Source of the DNA: Solen grandis
Taxonomy: Eukaryota; Mollusca; Bivalvia; Adapedonta; Solenidae
DNA: 64,000 nt
Reading direction: 5' to 3'
Assembly (NCBI GenBank): GCA_021229015.1
Contig: CM037783.1
Location: forward strand, 61,148,776 to 61,212,775
Shown in pieces: positions 21,770-33,899 of the stretch. A program made the position numbers and the translations under genes. Position 1 is the stretch's first letter; each line of letters begins with the position of its first letter. The notes under the pieces were generated by a model. It was not told where the DNA came from. It saw only the letters and a list, made by a program, of their open reading frames with translations, and searched no databases.

Positions 21770-23230
21770 ACACAAAAAATTTTGCCCGGAAATACTCCTC
21801 CTAAACTTTTGGAAGGATTTTTTGAAAATTGCTGGCAATGATCCCTTTGACATTGTAAATTTGCGCGTTTCTATATAGCATTGAGTTACCCCCCCTAAAT
21901 TTTCCAAATTATGCCCCCTTTTATGATTTTTGCCCTTACAAATTTGCGGACTACTCCGCCTTTAAATAATGGGAAAGGGTTTTAATGATACTTGCTGTCA
22001 ATGTTTCCCTTTGACATTGTAGCAGGCGTTATCTATATAGCATTGAGGGTTTCCTCCCCCATTTACCAAATTTTTGCCCTTTTATGATTTTTGCATTACA
22101 AACTTCTGCGGACTACTCCTTTAAAAAATACTGGAAGGTTTTGATGAAAAATTTTGGCAATGATCCTTAGACATTGTATAAGGCGTTATTATAAATTTTA
22201 TTTGGGTTTCCTCCCCCATTTTTCCAATTTTTGCCCCCTTTTATGATTTTTGCATTACAAACCCTTTTGCGGACTTTCTCCGCCTTTAAAATACTGGGAA
22301 GGGTTTTAAAGGGTACTTGCTGTCAATGATCCCTTTGGGCATTGTAGCAGCGGTTTATCTATATAGCATTTTAGTTACCTCCCCCATTCACCAAGTTATG
22401 CCCCTTTTATGATTTTTGCATTACAAAATTCTGCGGACTATCCGCCTAAACTATGGGGGATTTTAATGATACTTGCTGTCAATGATCCTTAGCCCTTGTA
22501 GCAGGGCGTTATCTATATTTGCATTGAGTTACCCCCCTTTTTTACCAAGTTTTGCCCCTTTGATGATTTTTTCATTACAAAATTTTGCGGACTAATCCTT
22601 TAAATATGGAAGGATTTTTATGGAAATTACTGGCAATGATCCTTTAAAGGGGGGGGCCAAATTTTTTTAAAAATAGCATTTAGTTACCCCCCCTATTTAC
22701 CAAGTTATGCCCCCTTTGATGATTTTTGGGATTAAAACTTTGCGGGGCTTTCTCCTTCTAAACTACTGGAAGGTTTTGATGAAATTGCTGGCAGTGATCC
22801 TTGGGCATTGTTAAGGCGGTTTTCTATATATTTATTTGGGGTTTCCCCCCCTATTTTCCCAAATTAGGCCCCCTTTTATGATTTTTGCATTACCAAAATT
22901 CTGCGGACTACTTCGCCCAAACTACTGGAAGGATTTTGATGAAACTTGTGCCTTTATCCTTAGGGCATTGTAGAAGCTGTGTTAGTTAAATAACATTGGA
23001 TTACCCCCCTTTATTATAGTTATGCCCCTTTGATGATTTTTGCTTTACAATTTTCTGCAGACTACTCCTCCCATTGGATTACCTCCCTTTTTATGTTATG
23101 CCCCTTGATGATTTTGCTTTACAATTTTCTGCAGACTACTCCTCCTAAACTACTGGAGGGATTTCAATGAAACTTGCTGTCATTCAACCTTAGACATTGT
23201 AGTAGCGCTTTTTCTATATAACATTGGGTT

Positions 23231-23265
<35 letters not shown>

Positions 23266-23300
23266 ACCCCCCTGTTTTAAAGATATGTCCCTTTGATGGT
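21770..23300 (+). repeat. Tandem array with about 158-bp period, noisy
   Basis: The block TTATGATTTTTGCATTACAA followed by TGCGGACTACTCC recurs at about 21922, 22084, 22243, 22409, 22563, 22719, 22878, 23033, 23108 (short unit) and 23294. Each unit also carries ACTGGAAGGATTTTGATGAA, CCTTAGACATTGTAG and ACCAAGTTATGCCCC. Units differ mainly by homopolymer length and small deletions. A poly(C) run of about 40 (23233-23275) sits in the last unit. Confidence 0.85.
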
Positions 23301-23559
23301 ATTTGTTTTACAATTTCTTCCATTGATAGATTTCAGTGAATCTTAATGATATTTATCCATAGACATAGGTATATCCATAGGTATGTGTTACAAAGGATCA
23401 CTAGATTTTCCATGTAGTTGGCACATAGTCCTCTATATACGTATTAAGATGGAGTGTTGTATGCAAGAATCTGATTTCATGCTCCAAAGCCATGTTTGAC
23501 AAAAAACACTTGCGGGGGGTATTAGTAAGCCCTTAGGCGACAGTTCTAGTTTTACTTGA

Positions 23560-25187
23560 GATGAGACCTGCATGTACTTTATTTTACTGGAGATGAGACC
23601 AGTATGTACTTTACTGGAGATGAGACCTGCATGTATTTTACTGAAGATCAGACCTGCATGTACTTTACTGGTGATGAGACCTACATGTACTTTACTGGAG
23701 ATGAGACCTGCATGTACTTTACTGGAGATGAGACCTACATGTACTTTACTGGAGATGAGACCTGCATGTACTTTACTGGAGATGAGACCTGCATGTACTT
23801 TACTGGAGATGAGACCTGCATGTATTTTACTGAAGATCAGACCTGCATGTACTTTACTGGTGATGAGACCTACATGTACTTTACTGGAGATGAGACCTGC
23901 ATGTACTTTACTGAAGATGAGACCTGTATGTACTTTACTGGAGATGAAACCTGTATGTATTTACTGGAGATGAGACCCTGCATGTATTTTACTGAAGATC
24001 AGACCTGCATGTACTTTACTGATGATGAGACCTGCATGTACTTTACTGGAGATGAGACCTGTATGTACTTTACTGGTGATGAGACCTACATGTACTTTAC
24101 TGGAGATGAAACCTGTATGTACTTTACTGGAGATGAGACCTGCATGTATTTTACTGAAGATCAGACCTGCATGTACTTTACTGATGATGAGACCTGCATG
24201 TACTTTACTGGAGATGAGACCTGCATGTACTTTACTGGAGATGAGACCTGCATGTACTTTACTGGAGATGAGACCTACATGTATTTTACTGGAGATGAGA
24301 CCTGCATGTACTTTACTGGAGATGAGACCTGTATGTACTTTGCTGGAGATGAGACCTGCATGTACTTTACTGGAGATGAGACCTGTATGTACTTTACTGG
24401 AGATGAGACCTACATGTACTTTACTGGAGATGAGACCTGTATGTACTTTACTGGAGATGAGACCTGCATGTACTTTACTGGAGATGAGACCTGCATGTAT
24501 TTTACTGAAGATCAGACCTGCATGTACTTTACTGGAGATGAGACCTGCATGTATTTTACTGGAGATGAGACCTGCATGTATTTTACTGAAGATCAGACAT
24601 GCATGTACTTTACTGGAGATGAGACCTACATGTACTTTACTGGAGATGAGACCTGCATATACTTTATTTTACTGGAGATGAGACCTACATGTACTTTACT
24701 GGAGATGAGACCTACATGTACTTTACTGGAGATGAGACCTACATGTACTTTACTGGAGATGAGACCTGCATGTACTTTATTTTACTGGAGATGAGACCTG
24801 TATGTACTTTACTGGAGATGAGACCTGCATGTACTTTACTGGAGATAAGACCTGCATGTACTTTATTTTACTGGAGATGAGACCTGTATGTACTTTACTG
24901 GAGATGAGACCTGTATGTACTTTACTGGAGATGAGACCTGTATGTACTTTACTGGTGATGAGACCTACATGTACTTTACTGGAGATGAGACCTGCATGTA
25001 CTTTACTGGAGATGAACCTGTATGTACTTTACTGGTGATGAGACCTACATGTACTTACTGGAGATGAGACCTGCATATACTTTATTTTACTGGAGATGAG
25101 ACCTGCATGTACTTTACTGGAGATGAGACCTGTAGATTTTACTGGGTGGCCCACATGTACTTTATGGAGATGAGACCTGCTTATACT
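23560..25187 (+). repeat. 27-bp minisatellite, left block (about 59 units)
   Basis: The unit is ATGTACTTTACTGGAGATG plus AGACCTGC. Because 27 is a multiple of three, the array translates as an endless nine-residue repeat (MYFTGDETC), giving long spurious open frames. Unit types include GAAGATCAGACC and GATGATGAGACC variants that recur in groups, so there has been higher-order duplication. Occasional longer units (TACTTTATTTTACTGGAG) shift the frame. It ends where the DIRS-like element begins and resumes at 31290. Confidence 0.9.
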
Positions 25188-25360
25188 TTTTTTTAAATAG
25201 CAAAAATGTTCCCTGTTATTACTTCAGGTTGTGTTATTTGTGCCAGCTTCCCAAAAACAGGCCCGCAAAAAAACCCTTTCCCCTAACCCCCTAGTTCCCG
25301 GAAAGTGTAACCCCCGTTCCCCAATTGTGTTTTGGAACCCCATCGATTTTTTGGGGGAAA
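25188..25360 (+). repeat. Left inverted terminal repeat of the DIRS-like element
   Basis: Pairs with the reverse complement of about 31100-31275. Shared blocks in order are CCTGTTATTACTTC(A/G)GG, TTTGTGC, AACAG, CCCTAACCCCCTA, TTCCCGG, AAGTGTAACCCCC, CCCAATTGT and CCATCGA. Differences are small indels and substitutions. Confidence 0.8.
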
Positions 25361-25649
25361 CCCTGTGTCACCTTTCTTGATGCTTCTGTGTCTAAGCTCT
25401 CCATCTTTTTCTCACTTCGGCTGTGTTTTTATTTAGTTTGTTTATTCTATGCGTGTAGAATTTTCTTTCCCTTGTCCGTATGGGGTTTTTTTTTTTCCCT
25501 TGGGTCAGGGTTTCCGTGCTTCGGCCCCGTGACCTGGTTTATTTTGTTTTTTGAAAATTATGCTGTTGTTCGTTTCGGACCCTTTTTTGTAGGGTTTTTT
25601 TGGGTTTCCCCGTTTTATTTTGTTACTTTGTTATTTCTTTGTTTTTAAT

Positions 25650-28080
25650 TTTAAATGTGCAGTCTAGGGGTTCCTGCGGCATGTCAGGGTCCTGGACCCC
25701 CCACCAGTCCTGCCTTTCATGCTGGGGGCTCCAGGGATAACACCTGCCTGTTTTGTTTCTTGGTCGAAGGGGTTTTGGAAGAAAGCCTTTCCCGCGATGT
25801 ATTATCCGGAAAAAGGAAAGGGCCTCATCTTCCCCTTTCTCTGGGTTTGTGCTTGGGGGTCGGAGCCCCTCCCCCCCTCCCGGGAAAGAAGGTTCCCCCC
25901 TCCCCGGGAGGCCCCCCTTCGTCTCCTTGCCCCCGTACGGCTCCCCTTGCGTTACCCCCGGGTGGCAGACAAGGAGACTACCCCGCGGTCCCCGGGGGGA
26001 TGACCGGTCTTTTGCTTGACTTGGGCATAGCAAGGCCCGCGACGGTACCGGTCAGGTCTGGCCTCTGGTCCCCGGGCAAGACCGGTCATGACCATGTCTA
26101 TGACGGGCCCGGTCCCCGGGTATATTACGGGGGCCCCCGGTCCCCCGGGTCGGGAAACCGGTCACGACCACAATCACCGGGCATCGGTCACGGGCCGGTC
26201 ATCAATCAGGGGGCCCCGGTTTCATTCCCCGGTCATTTCAAAATTCTATTGTTCGTGTCGGCCCCAGAGCCCAAGCCCGGTCATCACGGTCATGGGAAAA
26301 AAGTCGTCCCCGATCACGGTCAGGTGGGTTCACCACTCGGCGTGCGGGTCACCGATCTTGCCGTTCCAACTGAAAAAGTTCGGCTCGAGTTCTTCCTCAG
26401 GCACCCCTGCGGTCCTTCGCGCGGCCCCTGCTTCCCGTTTTTCTGGGTCCCCAAGAAAGGCCCCCCAAAAACTTTTTCCCCGGGCATTTTTCGGACCGGT
26501 CCCCTAGCTCTGCTCCTGGGCGGTCCCCTTTACGCTGGCACGTCTCGCTCTTCGAAGGATGGGGTGGGGATTTTTCACCCCCAGCCTCATACCTTCGATC
26601 CTTCCACGTGGTGGTGCTGATGGGGGATTATGCGAGGCCCTTCAGTTCTGCCCCCCCTCCTGTCATAGGGGGCGAGCCTGCTCCTTTAGGGGGGGTGGGG
26701 TTTCTCTTCCAAGGACCTTAGTCAGATGTTCCTTCAGTCTTCTCCCTCCTCGGGGCCACAGGGGCTTCTTCTGCAAGCCCCCTATGTGGCCTTCTTTCCT
26801 CCTTTTCCCTTTTTGGGCTTTCCCCCTCAGGTGCTCCCCCATTCGTCCTTTATGAGATGGGCCTCCCCCCTCCGCTCGCAACCCCCACAGTGGGGCTACT
26901 CTGAGCGGCACTTGGAGGACGAAATCTCTCTTCATGCTCCTGAGGAGGATTCCTTATTTGGAGGATGTGCCTCTTTGGGCCCCACCTGCGCCGTCCGTGC
27001 CCCTTCTAAACCCTTTTCTACAATCCTCTCTCTGACGAGGAGGACGAGTCAAAAAACAGTCGTTTTTCCATGGACAGGGCTGTTCGGAGGTCTTTGTCCC
27101 CTACCAAATCGGTGTGCAAACCGGCCCCCCCTCCCTCCGTAAGGGTGCGAGGGTTACCTCGACCCTGGGGAAAAGCCTAAGGAAAGCCAAATCAGTCAAA
27201 CCCGGAGTTGCTTCCTTTCTCTCCGGTTCCTTTCGGCCCGGGAGGTTTTTCGAATTTCCCCCTCCTCCAAGCCGGGGCCGGGCGGTTTTTTCCCCACTTC
27301 AGCCTTGGGCCCTTTGGGTTTAACCCAAGACCTACAAGTTTCGGAGGGTGATTTTCTATCCCCCCCGAAACTGGACTTAGTGCGGTGGGCTCGGCTCAAG
27401 GCCCCCTCTTCTTTCCACTTCGCGGGAAGGTCTTGGATCGCTGGGAGAAAACACTCCCGTTTTCTTTGGGGCATCTTGTCTCACGTGACTCCTTGTGGGC
27501 ACTTTCGGTCAAACTAGCAAAAAGACCCTTATTTCTTCCGTCAGGCTTTTTTAGAGGCCTTAGCAGCGACTGCAAAACTTCTTTTTTGCTATCTCCTCTT
27601 CTCTTCAGAGAGACTCGCTAGGCGGGATGCCATCCTGGACGGCCCCAACAAGCTGCTTCTCCCCTTTCTCGAGAAAAGCTTGGCGGCCCCTCTTTTTTTC
27701 GCCCCTGTTTGGGGGCCGAATCAAGGAAGTAGCAGATGCCCCCAGGGGGGAGCAAATGCCGGAGCGGGGGCCCTTTCCCAAACCCCCGCACCCCTACTTG
27801 GTCCCCCTAAACCCGGTACCGAAGAAGCCTTGGGCTTTCCCGGTAAACCCCCGAAGGACTCGGAAAAGGTAAACCTCAATCTTTTTTCAGAGGTAACCCT
27901 TTTCTTCCGGGGGGCCCCGCCAATTGGCCCTCAAGACCCGATTTCCCCTTCATCGCCCCCCACCCTTCTTTACCTCCCAGTCAAGGGGTAGGAGTTAAAC
28001 CCCTAGGGGTGCGCCCTTTTTTTCGCTTCCTCTTCCAGACGTTCAATTAGGGGGAAAGAGTGTTTCTCCCCCTTTCCCAG
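25650..28080 (+). pseudogene. Putative Gag/ORF1 region of the DIRS-like element
   Basis: GC-rich, proline/glycine-rich open stretches lie in all three plus frames, none continuous for the whole length. Position (5' of the RT) and strand suggest the structural ORF1 protein. A segment at about 26000-26320 repeats CCGGTCA(T/C)GACC-like palindromic blocks. No conserved motif is recognised, so the assignment rests only on position. Confidence 0.4.
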
Positions 28081-28084
28081 TAGG

Positions 28085-28800
28085 GGCAGACCATCATTTC
28101 ATTCAGCAAGGGGAGACAATCACAGACGACCAGGGGGTCCTGTCTATGTGGCACGGTTCGGATTCCGTTCAGTCGCCCCCCTCCCTGTCACGCTCCCCCA
28201 TTATCTCCCCTCCAATCCCCTCGTCTGGATCGCTATTTCAGATTTCTAAAAAAAGGAGCGGTAAAAAGGGGGTCTCGATTCTAACCTCTGGGGTTTTTTA
28301 CGCCGTCCTTTCTGGTTCCAAGAAGGACGGGGGTTTTTTCGCGGTAGCCCTTTCATCAAAAACCCCTTTCTTTCCAAAGGAAACTCAAAATAAAAACAAC
28401 TTCGTCGATCAGGGCAGCCGTCCTCCCCGGTCAGGGGCTGTTTCCCGGTTTATCGGATCCCTATTCCTGTATTATCCTCCCCTTTCCCGGGAAAAGTACC
28501 TTCGCTTTCGGATGGTAAACTGTTCCCAGTTCGGGGCTCCTTTGGCTGTCTTCGGCCCCCGAATCTTCCCAAATAGTTTCGGTTCTGGTCCCCGGGGTTT
28601 CATTTTCGGGCTCACGCCTTTGCGTTTTTTCGACGACTGGCTTTTTTCTTACAGGGCCCCAGTCGTCTTCTCGGAATTCGATGGGTGCAGCCTAGTTTCC
28701 CCCGGCTAGGCTTCTCCTAAACTCCGGGAAATCGGGTTGATCCACCCCAGAACTTCAGTTTGTCGGGATGGGTTTCTGCCGACCTAAACAGGCAGATTCC
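28085..28800 (+). pseudogene. DIRS-like reverse transcriptase
   Basis: Motifs in order across frameshifts: ITDD near 28120, LSRSPI..SPPIPSS near 28190, a KKDGG block (about 28319-28332) that in relatives follows a 'fLVPK' strand, KYLRFRMVN (about 28495-28520), QFGAPLAVFGPRIF (equivalent to 'qFraLPFGLstAPriF') and FFDDWLFSYRAP with the catalytic DD at 28632-28637. A 'KS-L-PTP.L.F.GM.F' block follows near 28730-28770. This arrangement is specific to the DIRS/Ngaro side of reverse transcriptases. Confidence 0.8.
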
Positions 28801-29099
28801 CAAAACCCAGAATTCTGGCTTTCAACTTGGTTCGGGGGTTTTCGCGCGGAAATCGATCTCAGCTCGGAATTTCTATCATTTCGGTGTACTCAATGCACCC
28901 GGGGTCTTGTTCCGCGGGCCGCCTTCAATGGACCTCTTCGTTTTCCTACTTCGATTGGCGTCCCGTCGAACCATTTTACAGACCATTTTTCCGGTTTCCC
29001 CGGAATTGGTTCTCACTCGTTGGGGGAATTCCCCCTCGTTTCCCCGAGGGGTGTTCCTCTTTCCCCTCCTAAACCCGGAAAAACTTTTCCCTCTTCTCG

Positions 29100-29560
29100 G
29101 ATGCCAGTCTGTCAGGTGGGGTGTCTTTCTGGAACCTCTGGGTCCCCAAAAACCTGGGTCTTTGGCCCCCTGGGGAGGGTTTCTCTAATTCAAAAACCTG
29201 GAAAACTCAAAAGGGTTCTTAGCCTTCGAAAGTTTTTCCTCTCTTTCGAGGCATTTGTTTAGTATTACGGAAAACCCGATGTTTTTTTTCCCCAAGACAA
29301 GGGGGGACGCACTCGCCTTCTCTGTGCATGGAAACATGGCCCTTTTCATTGGTGTCAGGTGTTTTTCGGTACCATTAAAGTCAGACATCTTCCGGGTCGT
29401 CTAAAGTCTTAGGGACCAACTTCCGCGGGCATTTCTTCTCCCTCGGAATGGGTTATTCCCCTGGGTCGCAAAGCTCTGTTTGCGATTTTGGGTCTCGTTG
29501 TCGTTCTATTTGCAACCAGGCTGAACAACCAATTTCCCACTGTTTGTGTCCCCGGTATCG
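29100..29560 (+). pseudogene. RNase H region of the DIRS-like element
   Basis: Reads RKFFLSFEAFV..YYGKPDVFF, then a GG.TR..LCAWKHGPFHWC block, then VRHLPGRL (29380-29402), the usual 'HlPG..N..AD..SR' end of RNase H in DIRS elements. Shortly after, DLFATRLNNQ (about 29490-29530) and IDALSVKGS match the conserved link between RNase H and recombinase ('vDLFAt..N....'). Confidence 0.72.
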
Positions 29561-29939
29561 GATCAAGGGTTGGGCGATAGATGCTCTGTCTGTAAAGGGA
29601 TCTCTTTTGTTTATGTGTTTCCCGTTTCTCTGTTTCCCTTTTGTTCAAAGGAAATCCTGCGATCTCAGTGCAGGTCCCCCTTGTAGCCCCATTTTGGCCC
29701 AAAACGAGATTTGGGTTTCGGGGATCTTCTGAAGCCATCCTGTGAATTTCCCCCAGGTTCCGGCCTTCTGTCCAAGGTGGAACAGGGCCCTACACGAGAA
29801 CCCCTACGTTTTCGTTTCCCGTTGGATTTTTATCCAAAGCGATTTAAAAACAAAAAGAAATTTTGGCAACAGTTGCCTCTTTTATTTTAAAGGCCAGGGG
29901 GAAAATCTACTCGATCTGTTCCCAGGCAAAGGGAAGGTC

Positions 29940-30870
29940 TTCCGTGATTGGTGTATCGCACGCAGTTTAACCCGGTCAAGGCCCCTTAGAGAAATCGTAA
30001 CTTTTGTTTTTCTTTTTAACGAGAAAAAACTTGCGGTCAGTTTATAAAGGGGTTTATGGTCCTGTTATCGAACACTTAAATTTTCCAGACCCTTTCCCTT
30101 GGTTCGGACCCTTATCTTTCGGAAATTATTCGTTCTTTTGAACTGTCTAGGCCAGTCTCTCGTTGTTAAAACCCCCAAGGGGGATCTTTCTTGGTTTTAT
30201 GGCTCTTACTGGGGGCACCTTTAAAACCTCTTTCTGGGTTCACTCCTGCCTAACATGGAAGACGGTCTTTTATGCAATGGCGTTTTCAAAGCGTTTTGTG
30301 AAATTCATCCCTTTTCTACCGGGGAAGGCTATTTACGCTTTAACAATTGATGGCTCTGTTCCTTGAGTTTTCAACCTGGTTTCCTTGCAAAAAACCCAAA
30401 CTCCTTCGGTCGTTCCCCCCGGTATTTATTGAGCCTTGCTAGGGGGTTTGCGTGGGGGGTGACCCTGATGGGGTTCTTTGCCCGGTTTAGAGCCTTGAAG
30501 TTTTCCCGTCAAAAGGTTAAATTTTTTTGGGGGCGTGTCTTGTCTTTTCCCCCCGAAAAAAGGGGGGGGGGGCGAAGTTTCGGCGCATCAATATTCGTTG
30601 GGTAGCCTCACTATCAAGTTTCCCTTTGGATCTTTCGGCAGGGATCTACCTTTTTTAAGAATTGCCCACATGAGCTCCGTGTTTGTTGCTTCTTGGGCTT
30701 TTTGAATAAACCCCTGGTGATATTTTAAAGCGGCCTTTTGGAAGTCCTTACTCGTTTTTTCTTTTATCTCGCTCATGGCTAACCATCACAAACCTGCGGA
30801 TTTGGGTCCGTTTTAGTAGTCGACGTAGTTTTTTATTTTGTCTGCGTTTTTCGCTCTTTGAGAGCGTTTG
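29940..30870 (+). pseudogene. Tyrosine recombinase of the DIRS-like element
   Basis: The N-terminal part contains DWCIARSL (about 29948), then a segment equivalent to 'lseIIRSFElsRPvsR' and PKGDLSW (about 30171-30191). The catalytic half has DGSVP, GFLAKNP, RALKF, then a HELR box (His and Arg, about 30668-30680), KAAFWK (about 30728-30744) and FYLAH with the nucleophilic tyrosine (about 30762-30776). The H-x-x-R...Y constellation defines the integrase of DIRS elements, replacing the DDE integrase of LTR elements. Confidence 0.72.
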
Positions 30871-31099
30871 CATGGGCGGCCTTTGGGGTCGTTTTCTACT
30901 TCGGGGGTCGCTACAATCAAGGTTCTTCGTTAGCAACCCCCCACTTAGCGAGAAGTCATACCTAAAAGTAAAAACAGGAACGTATTTATGCTATTTAAAA
31001 AGAAATTTTTGAAGTAAAAATTTAAATTTTAAATTTGTAAATACTTACCCGTTATTACAGAGTCCACCCCCCCTCCCCCTTGCTGGTGGTTGTTTTTTT

Positions 31100-31275
31100 T
31101 TTTTTTTTTTTCGATGGCTTCTATACAATTTGGGAAGGGGGTTACACTTCCCGGGAATAGGGGGTTTAGGGAATGGTTTATTTTTCGGACTCTGTTTTGG
31201 AAACTGTGCACAAAAAGAAAATACCCGAAGTAATAACAGGTAAGTATTTACTAAATTTAAAATTTTTTTTATTCA
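31100..31275 (-). repeat. Right inverted terminal repeat of the DIRS-like element
   Basis: Inverted partner of the left end. In addition, AAATTTGTAAATACTTACCC at about 31032-31051 is the inverted partner of GGTAAGTATTTACTAAATTT at about 31239-31258. They enclose roughly 190 bp, a second inverted structure at this end. Confidence 0.75.
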
Positions 31276-31289
31276 AAAAATTTATTTTT

Positions 31290-32795
31290 TGGGGATGAGA
31301 CTCTGTTTCTTTATGGGGATGAGCCTGTATGTACTTTATGGAGGAGACGTATGTACTTTCTGGTGATGAGCCTACTGTACTTTAATGGAGATGAGACCTG
31401 CATGTATTTTTTCTGGAGTGAGACCTTATGTACTTTTTGGTGATGAGACCTACAGTACTTTTGGAGATAGCCCGCATGTATTTTATTGGGTGGAAAACCT
31501 GTGTATTTTACTGAAGATCGACCTGCATGTACTTTTCTGGGAGAGACCTACATGTACTTTACGGAGATGAACCTGCATATACTTTATTTTTTCTGGGATG
31601 AGACCCAATGTACTTTTTCTGGAGTGAGACCCGTATGTACTTTAAAATGGAGATGGACCCCAAAGTACTTTATGGAGATGAGACCTGTATGTACTTTATG
31701 GTGTGAGGCCTACTTTTACTTTACTGGAGAAAAACCTGCATGTACTTTATTTTATGGGATGAGGGCCTGTATGTACTTTACTGGAGATGAGACCCGCATA
31801 ATTTATTTTAGGAGATGGCCCGTATGTCTTTACTGGATGAGACCTGCATGTACTTTATGGAGATGAACCTGCATGTATTTATTTTTCTGGAAATGAGACC
31901 TGTTGTATCTATGGGATGAGGGCCTGTATGTACTTTACTGGAGATGGACCTGGTGTCTTTACTGGAAGGAGACCCATGTACTTTATTTTACTGGGATAAA
32001 ACCCGCATGTACTTTATTTTTTCTGGAGATGAGACCCGCAGTATTTTTTTATGGAGATAAGACCTGCATGTACTTTTTTTATGGAGATGAGCCATTTGTA
32101 CTTTTCTGGGGAAAAAAGACCCGTATTTACTTTACTTGAGATAAGACCCGATGTACTTTTTTTTCGGGATGAGCCCTTATGTACTTTACTGAAAAAAGAG
32201 ACCTGCAGTACTTTCCTGGGGTGAGACCGTATGTACTTTAGGAGATGGCCTGCATGTACTTTTTTTTATGGAGATGGACCCGTATGTACTTTATTTAACT
32301 GGAAGGAAACCTGTATGTATTTACTGGAGAAAGACCTGCATGTATTTTTTTGGGGATGAGACCCAATGTACTTTTGGAGATGAGACTCATGTACTTTATG
32401 GAGTGAGCCTGCATGTACTTTTTTTTACTGGAGATGGTGTATGTACTTTATTTAACTGGAAATGAAACCCGATGTACTTTTGGAGATAAGACGCTGTTTT
32501 TACTGGAGAGAGACCCACAGTATTTATGGAGATGAGACCCAATGTCTTTATGGAGTGAGCCCGATGTACTTTTTTTTACTGGGTGGGGACCCGATGTTTT
32601 ATTTAAGGAAGTGAAACCTTATGACTTTACTGGGGATAAAACCTGCAGTACTTTATTTACTGGGTAAAACCTGCATGTACTTTTTTTTACTGGGGATGGA
32701 CCGTATGTACTTTTCTGGGATGAAACCTGATTATTTTTTTAATGGAAATGAAACTGTTGTCTTTTTGGAGATGAGACTGTAGTACTTTCTGAGTA
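31290..32795 (+). repeat. 27-bp minisatellite, right block (noisy)
   Basis: The same unit as 23560-25187 (GATGAGACCTGCATGTACTT with TACTGGAGA) continues for about 1.5 kb, but almost every unit has small deletions, typically loss of CT or A, or stretched T runs. The contrast with the clean left block suggests sequencing error rather than ageing. Confidence 0.85.
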
Positions 32796-33899
32796 ATTAT
32801 TGTTTGATAATATGGCGGGGGCTGTGGCTGTAAAGTACAAATTTTAAAAAGAGCCTATTGAAAAAAAGATTAAAATTTTTTATTTTCTCAATATTAAAGT
32901 TATCGTTTTTTCAAATTTCTTCTCTATCGGCAAATCAGCCAAAAAGAAAATTTAATAGAAAAAAAAATTAAAGTAGGTAACAAAAAGAGTAAAAATATCA
33001 ACCAAGAACTACATGTAAAACCAAAACCTCCATATAAACTGTAAAGGTCCCGCTGTTTCTACAAGGTACCTTAGTTTAAAAATATCCAGAAATGGGGGTT
33101 AAAAAATTTAAAAAATCTGAGTTACTCCACGACTTAAAAATGTTTGAAAAAGAGTTGCAGGGTGCAAATAGCGTCCAAAAAAAAAAAGGGAAAAAAGACT
33201 TTAATTTTAAAAGTAAGACCAGTAGTTGCTTTTTTCAAAACCTGAATTGGATAACGGATAAATGTAAATAGAGGTATTGGGGCAAAACTGTTGTTATTCC
33301 AGTAAATTTTTTAAAAAAGAAGTTAAAAAAAATTTTTTTACAAAGCCATGAAAATGGACAAAAAGGGGGTTGTTTTCAAGGATTAAACTAAATCTAAAAG
33401 ATCACAATATAATTAGACTTTTAAAATGACCATTATTCTGTCATGATTATCTGTACCCGTTTAAAAAAAAAAGAATCTGTCCTTTTCCTTTTTGGGGTTT
33501 CTCCCCTACCTGAGATCTGTAGTCCTTACCTGTAGTTTCATTTTGATTTTCCAGTAAATAATAACTTTCATCCTTTTAACAGTCTATGGATTGACCCGTA
33601 TTTTTTAAACTTTTAAGGCCCTGGGGAAAGATTATCCAATCCATAGTCAAAATTTTGACTTTCGCTACTGAACTTCAACATTCAAACCCATGAAAAATTT
33701 TTAAAAAAAAAAAGACTTTGGTCAAAAGTTCAGGGGGCTTGTGCCAAAGTTAAAGGGGGGATCCCCAATCCCTTACATAACGTATGGGAAAAAAGGAAAG
33801 AAAAGCTAATAAAAAAGACACATGACTTGTATTGTTTACCCCCATGCCCTACTTTGCACCCCTAACCTGTGCAAATTGCTTAAGTTAAGTTCAATATTG
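32796..33899. other. AT-rich interval, no gene recognised
   Basis: Long A and T runs with apparent homopolymer errors; no reading frame or repeat family recognised. Confidence 0.5.

Larger units (their letters stand above)
25188..31275 (+). mobile_element. DIRS-like tyrosine-recombinase retrotransposon inserted in the minisatellite
   Basis: About 6.1 kb, much richer in G+C than its surroundings. The ends are long inverted repeats: CCTGTTATTACTTCAGG...CCCGGAAAGTGTAACCCCC on the left (about 25188-25360) reappears inverted on the right (about 31100-31275). Inside, across many small frameshifts, are a Gag-like GC-rich part (about 25650-28080), reverse transcriptase (28085-28800), RNase H (about 29100-29420) and a tyrosine recombinase (about 29940-30870). 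The order and ends fit DIRS elements, which integrate through a circular intermediate without target-site duplication. Both flanks are the same 27-bp minisatellite, so the insertion is precise. The frameshifts may be sequencing errors rather than decay. Confidence 0.88.

Noticed and set aside
23604..24794. A 396-residue repeat protein (MYFTGDETC repeats)
   Set aside because: It is a direct result of a stop-free 27-bp minisatellite; the frame is lost at length variants and no exon signals surround it.
23560..25187. CRISPR-like array
   Set aside because: There are no unique spacers; the 27-bp units are contiguous.
25655..26620. A 321-residue proline/glycine-rich host protein
   Set aside because: It lies inside the DIRS-like element, upstream of its RT, in GC-rich noisy sequence open in all plus frames; treated as the Gag-like region.
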